A DNA stretch of 64,000 nucleotides from Buttiauxella noackiae ATCC 51607 (GTDB lineage: Bacteria; Pseudomonadota; Gammaproteobacteria; Enterobacterales; Enterobacteriaceae). Position numbers and translations under genes: made by a program. The notes under the pieces were generated by a model. That model was not told the DNA's origin and did no database searches. It was given only the letters and a program-made list of their open reading frames with translations. Positions 45,663-54,835 of this stretch are shown here, in pieces; within the stretch, counting starts at the first letter, position 1; each line of letters starts with the position of its first letter. The stretch is from assembly GCF_001654865.1 (NCBI RefSeq), contig NZ_LXEO01000063.1, positions 1-64,000 on the forward strand, written 5' to 3'.

Positions 45663-48227
45663 ATGCCTGCACCCCGAACACCCTTTCTCACCAGCGCCCG
45701 TGGACGCCTGCTCTCTTTTAATCTGCTGGTGGTGGCGGTGACATTGTTGGTCTGTGGCGTGGCGGTGTGGGGCTTTAATCACGCCAGCCGTTTGCAGGAA
45801 CAGGTTCAGGGGCAGACGCTAAGTGATATGTCCGGCAGCATGGAATTGGCGCGGGATACTGCGAACGTGGCGACAGCTGTCGTGCGTCTCACGCAAGTGG
45901 TGGGTGCGCTGGAATACCAGAGCGAAGCGCAGCGTTTGCAGCAAACACAGCAGGCACTCCAGAACTCGCTTAACCATCTGGCGCATGCACCACTCGCCAG
46001 CCGTGAACCGGAATTGGTCAAGCGCATCACCGAGCGTAGTAATGAACTGGAAAGCAGCGTCACGCGGATGTTGGAGTTGGGCCATCGCCGCCATCTGGAG
46101 CGCAATGCACTGCTGAGCGCGCTGTATCAAAACCAAAGTTACCTGCACCATATTCAGTATATTAATGCTCGCGACGGGCGTGTAACCCCGGAAGCGCGAT
46201 TGCTGACTGAAATGGACAGGCTGATTCTGATTGCCATTCAAACGCCTTCTCCGAAAGCCACCGTCGTACAACTGACCGAGGTGATGACGCAACTTCCGGC
46301 ACATGATGATTCGCCCTTAGTCGATGGGATATTGCAGGATTTCACTGCACATTTGCAGCAATTGGTGCCACTTTCACAGCTGCTTGAAAACAGCGATTTG
46401 GGTATTTCCTGGTACATGTACCACATCAAAGCGCTGGTGGCGTTTTTGAACCAGGACATTAACCAGTACGTGCAAAAAGTGGCGCAAGAGTCCCTTAGTC
46501 GCACCGATCAAAGCCATAAAGAGCTGCAATCGATGATTGCCTTTATCGGCCTGTTTGCCTTGCTGGCACTGGTGATTACCGGGTTTGCGGGTTGGTATAT
46601 TTACCGCAATCTCGGCTCGAATTTGACGGCAATCTCCCACGCGATGACGCGGCTGGCGCGGGGCGAGCGCGATGTTAGCGTGCCTGCCTTACAGCGCCGC
46701 GATGAGCTGGGCGAACTGGCCAGGGCATTTAACGTCTTTGCGCGTAACACCGCCTCGCTGGAACACACTTCGAAACTTCTCAAAGAGAAGAGTACTCAAC
46801 TGGAAACCACCTTCCACGCGATGCGCGATGGTTTTGCCCTGTTTGATAACGACGGGATTTTAGTGGTGTGGAACCCGCAATACCCGTTGCTATTGGGGCT
46901 GGCTCCGGAACATCTGCAGCGCGGTCAGCATTACATGAGCCTGCTCAAACAGGTGACGCCACTTCAGGAACATATTCTCGAAAACCTCTCTCGCCCGTTA
47001 CCCAAACCGCAGGAGTTAAGGTTGGCAGATAACCGCACCATTGAGCTGCGTTTTAGCCCGGTGCCGGGGCGCGGTATGGTGAATGTGGTACTTGAGCGCA
47101 GTGAGCGTAAAGCGCTGGAAGAAGCGCTGGTTCACAGCCAAAAAATGAAAGCGGTGGGGCAATTAACCGGCGGCCTCGCCCATGATTTTAATAACCTGCT
47201 GGCGGTGATTATTGGCAGCCTTGAGCTGACATCTTCAGATTCACCGGATGCCATACGTATTCAACGCGCCTTAAAAGCTGCCGAACGCGGGGCGCAACTG
47301 ACTCAACGTTTACTGGCGTTTTCCCGCAAACAATCGCTGCATCCACATGCCGTTTCGATGAAAACGCTACTGGAAAACCTCGACCCGCTGATTCGCCATT
47401 CGCTCCCGGCAGCACTTACGCTGGAAATTGAAGCGCAGCACCCGGCCTGGCCCGCATGGATTGACGTTAACCAGCTGGAGAACGCGATTATTAACCTGGT
47501 GATGAACGCCCGCGACGCAATGGAAGGGCAAAGCGGCACCATCAAAATCCGCACCTGGAACCAGCGCGTGGTGCGCTCGAGCGGGCGCAAGCAGGATATG
47601 GTGGCAGTGGAAGTTATCGACAGCGGTCATGGCATGTCGGCGGAAGTAAAAGCACAAGTATTTGAACCGTTCTTCACCACCAAACAGACGGGTAGCGGCA
47701 GCGGGTTGGGTCTGTCGATGGTGTATGGTTTTGTGCGCCAGTCCGGCGGGCGAGTGCAAATTGAAAGTGCTCCGGGGCAGGGAACGTTAGTGCGTTTACA
47801 ATTGCCGCGAGCACCTGCGCAGGCGGTGAGCGAAACGTTGCCCGAGCCGCTGGCAGTGAATTCTGATGAAGACCAACTGGTTCTGGTGCTTGAAGATGAA
47901 CATGATGTACGCCAGACGTTGTGCGAGCAACTGCATCAGCTTGGCTATCTGACGCTTGAGACCAGTGATAGCCAGCAGGCAATACAATTGCTGAAAGATG
48001 TACCAGACATTCAGATTTTAATCAGTGATTTAATGCTACCGGGGCCAATGAGTGGCGCTGATGTGGTGCAGCATGCCCAGCAACATTATCCACACCTCAC
48101 ATGCCTGTTAATCAGTGGACAGGATTTACGCAGCAGCGGGCAGCAATTGCCGCAGGTAGAGCTGCTGCGTAAACCATTTAACCAACAAAAACTGGCGCAG
48201 GCTTTACGGCGAGCACGGCATCAATAA
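45663..48227 (+). CDS. Hybrid sensor histidine kinase with receiver domain
   Basis: An 854-residue membrane kinase. Order: N-terminal cytoplasmic tip and TM1 (about 15-38), helical periplasmic sensor (about 40-310), TM2 (about 317-338), HAMP (about 340-395), PAS-like segment (about 405-490), dimerisation/phospho-acceptor helix with [14 protein letters not shown] (HDFNN type, near 505), ATPase domain with [10 protein letters not shown] and [15 protein letters not shown] (near 610-690), and a C-terminal receiver with [10 protein letters not shown] (phospho-Asp near 780). The start at 45663 is chosen over an upstream frame that runs through a REP. It is divergent from the sugar import operon and probably senses its substrate or binding protein. 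There is no adjacent regulator gene; the OmpR-type regulator at 37470 is a candidate partner. Confidence 0.87.
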   Translation: MPAPRTPFLTSARGRLLSFNLLVVAVTLLVCGVAVWGFNHASRLQEQVQGQTLSDMSGSMELARDTANVATAVVRLTQVVGALEYQSEAQRLQQTQQALQNSLNHLAHAPLASREPELVKRITERSNELESSVTRMLELGHRRHLERNALLSALYQNQSYLHHIQYINARDGRVTPEARLLTEMDRLILIAIQTPSPKATVVQLTEVMTQLPAHDDSPLVDGILQDFTAHLQQLVPLSQLLENSDLGISWYMYHIKALVAFLNQDINQYVQKVAQESLSRTDQSHKELQSMIAFIGLFALLALVITGFAGWYIYRNLGSNLTAISHAMTRLARGERDVSVPALQRRDELGELARAFNVFARNTASLEHTSKLLKEKSTQLETTFHAMRDGFALFDNDGILVVWNPQYPLLLGLAPEHLQRGQHYMSLLKQVTPLQEHILENLSRPLPKPQELRLADNRTIELRFSPVPGRGMVNVVLERSERKALEEALVHSQKMKAVGQLTGGLAHDFNNLLAVIIGSLELTSSDSPDAIRIQRALKAAERGAQLTQRLLAFSRKQSLHPHAVSMKTLLENLDPLIRHSLPAALTLEIEAQHPAWPAWIDVNQLENAIINLVMNARDAMEGQSGTIKIRTWNQRVVRSSGRKQDMVAVEVIDSGHGMSAEVKAQVFEPFFTTKQTGSGSGLGLSMVYGFVRQSGGRVQIESAPGQGTLVRLQLPRAPAQAVSETLPEPLAVNSDEDQLVLVLEDEHDVRQTLCEQLHQLGYLTLETSDSQQAIQLLKDVPDIQILISDLMLPGPMSGADVVQHAQQHYPHLTCLLISGQDLRSSGQQLPQVELLRKPFNQQKLAQALRRARHQ

Positions 48228-48413
48228 AATTTTGTGTCAGGTTTGCAAATCAATGAAAAGGTCATCGTCAAACAATTGACTCCGAGTCCTGAAACAGACA
48301 TTAATAGAAAGACCCCTTCCAGTATCCCAGGAGGAAGTGGGTGGGTTCAGGAATGCAACTTAGCCGCCTCATCATTGATATGCACCTCATTGATCATCCT
48401 GTAGCAAGGACTT

Positions 48414-48435
48414 AGCCCCTCTGCAAAGAGGGGCT
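48414..48435. terminator. Hairpin between the kinase gene and the secretion operon
   Basis: AGCCCCTC / GAGGGGCT, 8-base stem with a 6-base loop. On the plus strand GACTTT follows; T tracts are weak on both sides. It probably ends one or both convergent transcripts. Confidence 0.5.
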
Positions 48436-48451
48436 GACTTTGGTGCAATTC

Positions 48452-48527
48452 TGGTGGATGACGCCTTCGGCTTATCGACCCTACAAAATCAAAAACGTAG
48501 GTCGGATAAGCGCAGCGTCATCCGACA
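48452..48527. repeat. REP/BIME-like pair 8
   Basis: CTGGTGGATGACGCCTTCGG then CTTATCGACCCTAC, and inverted GTAGGTCGGATAAGCGCAGC then GTCATCCGAC, just beyond the stop of the M50-HlyD gene. Confidence 0.8.
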
Positions 48528-48540
48528 ATCAAGCCCGAAA

Positions 48541-50646
48541 CTACCCATCTTTCCCCATACCCGTCTGCTGAATCAGCATCAATGACACGCTATTAAACCA
48601 GCGATGCGCGAGACTCTGGCGTTTACTCTCAACAGAAATATGCGCGAGATTTTCCCGGTTGATGGGCGCAGCTTTTCCATCACCTTCAATTGATACGCGA
48701 TACCAAACGCCCTGGGGACGCAAATCTTTTGCCTGCGCGGTTGGGTTTAATTGCACCGGGCCGCCGTGATCTTTAGCCAGCAATAAAGATGGCAGGCGAG
48801 TGACGACATTGTGGTCGATAGAAACCACGCGCCCGATAAGTGGCTGCCACTCATCATTCTGATAAATTTTTGCCTGTGCTCCTACGCGTAAGCGCGCCAA
48901 ATCTTCTTCGCCCACCAGTGCTTTCACCCGCCAGCGGTCGGCATTTACCAGCGTGGCAATGTGCGTAGAAGGGGAAACCCAGCTACCGGGTTGCAGTGAA
49001 ATATCGCTATCTTCAATACGGCCACTTGAAGCCGCGACCAGCCTCAGACGCAGCAACTCATTGTTGCCAGCACTTTGCTGGAGCGAGTACTGGCGCGCCA
49101 TTTGCTCTGCCAGAACCTGTTTTGCCGGGCCGTCTTTATCAAGCCCTAACGCACCACGCGCGCTGAACTCCCATGCGCGGCGCATCTCCTCAGCTTTTCG
49201 CTGCGAGGTTTCTGGCAGTGGTGCAATCAGCTCAAACAACGGCTGACCGGCTTTCACCTCCTGCCCATCGGTGACAAGAATCTTCTCGAGGCGCGCGCTG
49301 TACGGCGTATAAATCGGCTGTACAAAACCGGCTTCAATCACCCCCGGCAGATTCACTTTATTCGACCACGGCACAAAAATAACCAGTAACGCGGCGAGAG
49401 CAATCAGCAGCAATCTTCGGCGGTAGAAAGGCTGGCTTTCCGCGCGCCGTGCCCAACAGTGTTTGATTTCTCGGATCATTGGTTGCACCACAAAAGTCAC
49501 GATTTCTATCAAGAACAGAATCACACCCAACGCCTTAAAAAAGGCGTGATAGATAACGACCGCAATACCGATAAACAGCAGCAGGCGATAAATCCAGGTG
49601 GCGAAGGCAAATACCGTCAGAAAACGGGCAAAGGCCGGGGTGACGTTATCGGGTTTTGGATCGTTGATGCCAAATAGATGCCAGCGCATCGCCCGCTTCG
49701 CCCAGTTTCCTGCGCGCTCGTGCAGCCCCGGAAAATCCAGCATGTCGCTCAGAATGTAATAGCCGTCAAAACGCATAAACGGGCTTGCGTTAACCACGAC
49801 AGTCATAATCCAGGCGGTGGTCGCAAGGAAAAATAACGCGTTTTTGACGCTGCCTTCTGGTGCAAAAGACCACAGCAAGGTAGCCCATGCTGCCAGAACT
49901 AATTCAGAGGCAATTCCGGCGACGGCAATTTTTAAACGGTCGCGCGAACGGATGAGCTTCCAGCTTTCGCCGGTATCGGTGTAGGCCATCGGCAACATCA
50001 CCAGCAGCGCAACCCCCATGTGCCCAACCCGCACACCGTGCCTGGTGGCGGTGAGTGCGTGGCCCATTTCATGCCAGCATTTGGAAAACACCAGTGCGAT
50101 AGCAAACGCCACCGCGCCATGCCAGTTCACCGAGTTATGTAACGTGGCAACCACGGTGTCCCACTGGCGAGCGGCGAGCACAATGCCGGTAATCGCGACA
50201 AACACCGTTAACCATAGGAAGGTTTTGCTAAACAGCGGCTTTAACCATGGCAGGGCTTTGCGCAGGGCTTTTTCCGGGTGAACCAACGGAATGCGGATAA
50301 ACAAATAGCTGTGTAACAACCACTTCCAGGCAGAGGATGCCGGACGATAGCGGGCGCTACGTAGCAACTGTTGTTGCTGTAAAAACAGTACAAAAGCTTT
50401 GATATCTTCTTCATCGACATTCAGCGTGGTTTGCTGATTAATTGCCTGCGCTATTTTCCCGGTATCTGCCAGTTGCCAGCGCTTAAGAATTTCAATTTCC
50501 AGCCAGCCAAGACGAAAAAACAGATTGCGCACGGGATCGGCCAGATGCCAGGCCGGAGAGCCATCGCGGTTGGTACCTGCGCTGTTAAGTCGCAGTTCAT
50601 CACGTAGCGCAGGCCACGCAGGGGCCGTTGCAGCACCGGGTATCAC
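48541..50646 (-). CDS. Membrane M50-type zinc metalloprotease fused to an HlyD-like domain
   Basis: A 701-residue inner-membrane protein, last gene of the adhesin secretion operon. N-terminal cytoplasmic part (about 1-110, PqqD-like in feel), then several TM segments. The protease motif HEMGH is at about residues 192-196 (bases 50073-50059), and the third zinc ligand is in NASPFMRFDGYY (Asp near 294); both S2P-family motifs are intact. After the last TM (about 410-430) comes a periplasmic lipoyl/HlyD-type region (TPYSARLEKILVTDGQEVKAG and WRVKALVGEEDLARLRVG). The start is probably the GTG at 50646, which overlaps the upstream stop (GTGA); a longer frame to 50712 lies inside the previous gene. 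It may process the exported protein or act as the inner-membrane platform (inference). Confidence 0.82.
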   Translation of the reverse strand: MIPGAATAPAWPALRDELRLNSAGTNRDGSPAWHLADPVRNLFFRLGWLEIEILKRWQLADTGKIAQAINQQTTLNVDEEDIKAFVLFLQQQQLLRSARYRPASSAWKWLLHSYLFIRIPLVHPEKALRKALPWLKPLFSKTFLWLTVFVAITGIVLAARQWDTVVATLHNSVNWHGAVAFAIALVFSKCWHEMGHALTATRHGVRVGHMGVALLVMLPMAYTDTGESWKLIRSRDRLKIAVAGIASELVLAAWATLLWSFAPEGSVKNALFFLATTAWIMTVVVNASPFMRFDGYYILSDMLDFPGLHERAGNWAKRAMRWHLFGINDPKPDNVTPAFARFLTVFAFATWIYRLLLFIGIAVVIYHAFFKALGVILFLIEIVTFVVQPMIREIKHCWARRAESQPFYRRRLLLIALAALLVIFVPWSNKVNLPGVIEAGFVQPIYTPYSARLEKILVTDGQEVKAGQPLFELIAPLPETSQRKAEEMRRAWEFSARGALGLDKDGPAKQVLAEQMARQYSLQQSAGNNELLRLRLVAASSGRIEDSDISLQPGSWVSPSTHIATLVNADRWRVKALVGEEDLARLRVGAQAKIYQNDEWQPLIGRVVSIDHNVVTRLPSLLLAKDHGGPVQLNPTAQAKDLRPQGVWYRVSIEGDGKAAPINRENLAHISVESKRQSLAHRWFNSVSLMLIQQTGMGKDG

Positions 50647-51992
50647 CACCCGCTCCCGGCACGTAAAGTGGCAATAGGGCGACGTAGCAATAAGTAACCA
50701 AGCATTGCCCAATCGCCCGTTACGCGCGCCGTTCCCTGCAAGCCAATGCGCGCAACAGCAGGTTTCCCTTCCAGCGTACCGCGCAGCAGATAGCTGGCGA
50801 CGCCGTTTGGTGCTTCCACCGTTTGATAACCCGCGTATCCCAGTTTTGCGTCCAGTGAATCAAGAGGGGCGACTTTCAAAAATATTTTCATCGGCGCCCC
50901 ATGCTTCAGGTTAGTGGATTCACTTACCGGAGCCCAGGCGCGAACGCCAAGATTATCCGGGTCTGCCAGCAAGCCAATTCGCTCGCCCGTTTGCACCGGG
51001 CGACCCGCCCAGTCGTCCGGGTCAGAATAGACAAATACGCCGTTATCAGGGGCACGAATGGTCAGCTTTTCGAGGTCGCGTGTTATCGATTCAACTTCAA
51101 CTTTCTTCTCACGCCATTTGCCTTCAGCCATCGCCAGTTCTGACTTGGCCTGTTGGTCTTCAATCGCCTGTTGCGAAGCCTGATGCAAGGTGGTTTCAGC
51201 GGTTTCCAGTTCTGCCTGCGCCACCGCAAGGCGGTTATGCAACGTGGTGTCATCGAGCGTTGCCAGCACCTGGCCTTTCACCACATCGCTGTTTGGCAGC
51301 ACGACCATGCGCTTAATCACACCGGAGTCAGGAGCGGCAATCACTTCACTGTGTAGCGAGATTATTTCGGCAGGCACCAGTGTGTACTCACGCACCGGAA
51401 TGCATAACACCAGTAGCACCGCCAGCACGATATAGCCGAGACGACGCCCGGTATTGCGTTGCCAGAATTGTTTGAAACGCGATGGTCGTGCGGTTAAGGC
51501 CCACCATGCATAACCATACAACCCGCTTAGTTGCAGCAGGGTAAATTCCGGGGAGGTTGGTGCAAGCGTTGTTGGCCACGGGTCGTCACGGCCCAAAAAC
51601 CATAGCGCGTGAATCTCTCCGTCGGCACCGGTTAATGGCAGTACCCAGACATTTGCAGGCAGCCATTCATTCCACTGTGGGGCGAGGCCCTCGCTGAGTT
51701 GCGCTGGTGAAAGTGCCAACACGCGGGCTTCAGGCGGCAGTGCCCGGCAATGCGGTGCAATCTCTTTTGCGACGTCAGAAAGCCATAAGGCATACGGTGT
51801 ATTGTTGTCGGTATCACTAAGCCCTGAATGAGCAACCAGTTTTGCGCGGTTGGATGGGGAGAGGGACAACAGCGCCGACTGGCGGTAATCCACCAGTTGA
51901 CGCGTTTCATTACATATAGCGAAGCCTAACTCGGCGGAGTTGCTTATCGCTTCTACCCGGGCTGCTAGCTGGTAGAAGGCTGTACTGGACAT
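50643..51992 (-). CDS. HlyD-family adaptor with a cytoplasmic GAF-like N-terminus
   Basis: A 449-residue membrane-fusion protein. Unlike standard HlyD, the transmembrane helix is not near the N-terminus but at residues about 184-200; the first ~170 residues look like a soluble alpha/beta GAF-type domain. After the TM come the lipoyl half-motif (SEVIAAPDSGVIKRMVVLPN), a coiled-coil hairpin (about 260-330) and the beta-barrel half (IRAPDNGVFVYSD). The start at 51992 overlaps the preceding stop (TGATG), and a GGAG site lies 12 bases upstream. It bridges the inner membrane to the outer-membrane channel in a type I-like exporter. Confidence 0.8.
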   Translation of the reverse strand: MSSTAFYQLAARVEAISNSAELGFAICNETRQLVDYRQSALLSLSPSNRAKLVAHSGLSDTDNNTPYALWLSDVAKEIAPHCRALPPEARVLALSPAQLSEGLAPQWNEWLPANVWVLPLTGADGEIHALWFLGRDDPWPTTLAPTSPEFTLLQLSGLYGYAWWALTARPSRFKQFWQRNTGRRLGYIVLAVLLVLCIPVREYTLVPAEIISLHSEVIAAPDSGVIKRMVVLPNSDVVKGQVLATLDDTTLHNRLAVAQAELETAETTLHQASQQAIEDQQAKSELAMAEGKWREKKVEVESITRDLEKLTIRAPDNGVFVYSDPDDWAGRPVQTGERIGLLADPDNLGVRAWAPVSESTNLKHGAPMKIFLKVAPLDSLDAKLGYAGYQTVEAPNGVASYLLRGTLEGKPAVARIGLQGTARVTGDWAMLGYLLLRRPIATLRAGSGW

Positions 51993-52894
51993 CACGAATT
52001 TGCAGCTCCGCTTTTCAGGCAACGGTTTTCATCAGGTGGGCAGATAGCAACGGCTTGTCCGCTCATACCCGGCAACACGTCATCGGTTTTTTCCGGGAAG
52101 CGAGTTTCAATTTCGATAGTCTGGCTGACCGCATCCACTTTGCCGCTGATATTCGTCACGGTGAGCGGGTATTGCTTGCCGGTTTCACCTACCGAGGCAT
52201 TTAGCTGCGAGCCAATTTTCAACCACGCCACCCAGTTTGAAGGCACGTTTAAACGCGCGCGCAACGTACCGCTTCCGACCAGGTCAATCACAGGCGCACC
52301 CGCACCAATCCCCTGGCCTTCTTTGACATAGATTTTGGCTACGCGACCATTGAACGGTGCGACAAAGCGGCACTGCGCCAGTTGGGCATCAAAAATGCCG
52401 ACCTGGCCTTTGGTACGGTTGACTTCAGAGGCGGCTAAACCCACTTCAAGTGCAGCAGCTGATTGTAACCCCTGGAGTTTTGCTTTGGCTTCATAGCGCA
52501 GTTGGGCTGCGTGAAACTCCGCTTCGGCGGCATTTTTACGGGCCACTAAATCACTGCAATCCATACTCGCCAGCACTTTGCCCTGGGTAACGGGGTCGCC
52601 CAGTTGCACATTGATTTTCGCCATGCGTCCAGGTACCACGCTTGAGAGCGGGCTTTCGCGGTTGGCAAGCACCAGGAAGCGCACCGTTGTGCTGCCCTGT
52701 GCGGCAGGCTGTGTTGCAGGTGTTTCAGCCGCGAATGTCGGTGCGGATAGCCAGGCCAGCGAGCAGATTAATCCAGCGATGAATTTTTGTCGGATGGCGC
52801 TGCGCTTATCCGACCTACGTAAACCGCTCAGGTTATTGAAGTTGTAGGGTGGAGAAGCGTTAGCGCCATCCACCATGGTTTTATTGTTATTCAT
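51992..52894 (-). CDS. Periplasmic adaptor (HlyD/RND type) with an in-frame REP pair in its N-terminus
   Basis: A 300-residue periplasmic adaptor. Hydrophobic signal core at residues about 38-52 with a cleavage-like TFA-AE site, a lipoyl half (SVVPGRMAKINVQLGDPVTQGK), a short helical hairpin (about 120-165) and the matching half (FVAPFNGRVAKIYVKEGQGI), and a beta domain. The start at 52894 has GAGG 8 bases upstream; another ATG at 52906 overlaps the previous stop. The frame between the start and the signal core reads straight through a REP pair (52789-52874), giving a ~35-residue N-extension before the signal peptide. No alternative ATG/GTG/TTG start lies after the REP. Its function belongs to the secretion operon. 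Confidence 0.78.
   Translation of the reverse strand: MNNNKTMVDGANASPPYNFNNLSGLRRSDKRSAIRQKFIAGLICSLAWLSAPTFAAETPATQPAAQGSTTVRFLVLANRESPLSSVVPGRMAKINVQLGDPVTQGKVLASMDCSDLVARKNAAEAEFHAAQLRYEAKAKLQGLQSAAALEVGLAASEVNRTKGQVGIFDAQLAQCRFVAPFNGRVAKIYVKEGQGIGAGAPVIDLVGSGTLRARLNVPSNWVAWLKIGSQLNASVGETGKQYPLTVTNISGKVDAVSQTIEIETRFPEKTDDVLPGMSGQAVAICPPDENRCLKSGAANS
52789..52874. repeat. REP/BIME-like pair 9, inside a coding sequence
   Basis: GTCGGATGGCGCTGCGCTTA then TCCGACCTAC, and inverted GTAGGGTGGAGAAGCGTTAG then CGCCATCCACC. Unlike the other eight it lies inside an open reading frame, in the 5' part of the adaptor gene. Confidence 0.85.
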
Positions 52895-52902
52895 ACACAG
52901 CC

Positions 52903-54822
52903 TCATGGCGTTGCAGTCAGAACAGGGGTTGCCCCTGCAAGCCTTTGTAAATCAGTGGTAATAGATAATGTTGCTGCTTCGGCAAGCGCGCTGATGGAGC
53001 GTGTACTGGTTTCGTTTGGCAGATAGCTTGTGTACTGGCGAGTCAGCACTTCAGCACCGTCTGCATCCAACACACGCATTGTCCACACACCTTTGCGTGT
53101 GCCGTTGCTGGCACCAATGTTGAAGCCCATTTGCAAGGTGAGGCTTTTTGGTGACGGCTCAAGAGAGAGGTGGTTTGCTTCAATCACCCGGCCAATGGAT
53201 TGCTGAACGGTGGAGCGTGAAACGCCAGATGGCAGGCGCGTGATCTGCACTGAAATCGGGTGTTTTTCCACGACGATTCCGGCAGTACGAGCAAATACGC
53301 TGCTCTCTTGTTGGCGCAAACTGGTGGCAATTTGTCGCGATAAGCTGGCAACATCGGTTTGATTAACCTGATCTGGTAGCAAATCGATACCCACAGAGTT
53401 CAGTACTCGGCCATAAGCAGCCTGCGCTTCGGCATACGATGAAGCTTCCTGGAAGCGTGAAACAATCGATCGTGCCTGAGTACGCAACGTTTCCAGGTCG
53501 CTGGTCAGTGAGTTATCTGAACCGGCGCGGGAGATACTCGCCAGGCGTTGGTCGACTTGGGCGGATTGTTCGGCAATCTGGAAGTCATAAGAGGCGAGCT
53601 TGTAGCGTTCGGTGGCGACACGAACCTGCGTCAGAACCGCCATACTCAGTGCCATGCGGCGTGCATCATCGGTCTGTGCACGGGCATCGTTGGCGGTACT
53701 AATTGCCGGAATGCTCAGCAGCTTAAACAGGTTCATCGAGACACCGACGCCACCTTCAATCCAGTTGTTGTTGTAGAGATATTGGTTGGAGTCGTAATTC
53801 AACCCAGCGAACAGATTCAGGCTCGGGAATAACGAGGCGATTTGGCGCTTGGTTTCATAGCTGTCGATGCGTGTTTTGTAATCTTCCTCACGCAGTTCCG
53901 GGCGACGCTCCAGTGCCATTTGCTCAAGCTTATCAATGTTGGTCGGAGGCGGTGCCAGCGGCGTTGGTGTGTCTTGCAACACCAGTGGTGTGCCCGGCGG
54001 CAGGTTGATAAGCGCGGTCAGCTCACTTTTCGCCAATTCCATTTGTTGACGTTTCTGGTTCAGCAATGTCATGGCATCAAGCAGGGCGCGCTGATATTCC
54101 AGCCCTTCAATTGGCGGCAAAATCCCGGCCTGTTCTGCTTCACGGGTTTTATCCAGCGCTTGAGCAATTTGCTCAGCCAGCGGTTGGGTTTCATCGAGCA
54201 AACGTTGCGCGCCTAAGGCACGCCAGTAGGCATCACGCACTTCCTGGACAATGTTTTGCAGCACTTTACGGCGGCGTTCTTCGGCAATATTGACTTCATC
54301 GGCCTGTTGCTTGGCGCGGTAATAACTCATACCGAAGTCGAGCAGATCCCAGGAAAATGTTGCGCTGGAAATATAATGTTCGCGTTCTTCTGACGTGGAA
54401 GGGCGCAAGCTGACGAGCCCGTCATCAATACCGACGCTGGTGCCGCCTGAATCGTTGTCACGCCAGCGATAACCCGCATCAGCCATCAGTTTTGGCAGCA
54501 TGTCTTGTTGTGAGACATCCAACAAACTGCGCGACAACGCGGTTTCCATCATTTTCAGACGGTAGTCGAGGTTATATTTCAACGCTCGTGCCATGGCATC
54601 GGATAGCGTCATCGGGCCGCTCAGGGATTCCTGGCCGCGGTACATTTCTGCCCGGTCACGATTAACTCGCGCGGTTATCTCATCCTGAGTTAGCGGTTCC
54701 GGTTTAATGGTGCCACAGCCCGCCAGGATCAGTACCGCAATCAACCCAGCAATAGGTTTGACTAACGGCACGCCACGTTTTTTATATTGTGCCACCACAT
54801 ATGCGTTCATTGTTTTTTCCAT
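52903..54822 (-). CDS. TolC-type outer-membrane channel lipoprotein with C-terminal extension
   Basis: A 639-residue outer-membrane factor. It starts with a lipoprotein signal peptide whose lipobox LAGC places the lipidated Cys at residue 36; the sequence after it (GTIKPEPLTQDEI) is typical of OMF lipoproteins. Two OEP repeats with long coiled-coil helices (about 85-290 and 310-500) would form the channel and periplasmic tunnel. About 130 residues follow (ISVQITRLPSGVSRSTVQQ to the end) that are not part of the usual fold. The start at 54822 is 13 bases beyond the adhesin stop; 54810 is an alternative. It ends in a 4-base overlap with a possible start of the next gene. Confidence 0.82.
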   Translation of the reverse strand: MEKTMNAYVVAQYKKRGVPLVKPIAGLIAVLILAGCGTIKPEPLTQDEITARVNRDRAEMYRGQESLSGPMTLSDAMARALKYNLDYRLKMMETALSRSLLDVSQQDMLPKLMADAGYRWRDNDSGGTSVGIDDGLVSLRPSTSEEREHYISSATFSWDLLDFGMSYYRAKQQADEVNIAEERRRKVLQNIVQEVRDAYWRALGAQRLLDETQPLAEQIAQALDKTREAEQAGILPPIEGLEYQRALLDAMTLLNQKRQQMELAKSELTALINLPPGTPLVLQDTPTPLAPPPTNIDKLEQMALERRPELREEDYKTRIDSYETKRQIASLFPSLNLFAGLNYDSNQYLYNNNWIEGGVGVSMNLFKLLSIPAISTANDARAQTDDARRMALSMAVLTQVRVATERYKLASYDFQIAEQSAQVDQRLASISRAGSDNSLTSDLETLRTQARSIVSRFQEASSYAEAQAAYGRVLNSVGIDLLPDQVNQTDVASLSRQIATSLRQQESSVFARTAGIVVEKHPISVQITRLPSGVSRSTVQQSIGRVIEANHLSLEPSPKSLTLQMGFNIGASNGTRKGVWTMRVLDADGAEVLTRQYTSYLPNETSTRSISALAEAATLSITTDLQRLAGATPVLTATP

Positions 54823-54835
54823 CTTAAACAGCCAG

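Larger units (their letters stand above)
48228..48540. other. Intergenic region between convergent kinase gene and adhesin operon
   Basis: 313 bases with no gene. It holds a hairpin (48414-48435) and a REP pair (48452-48527). The first 180 bases show nothing I can assign. Confidence 0.6.
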
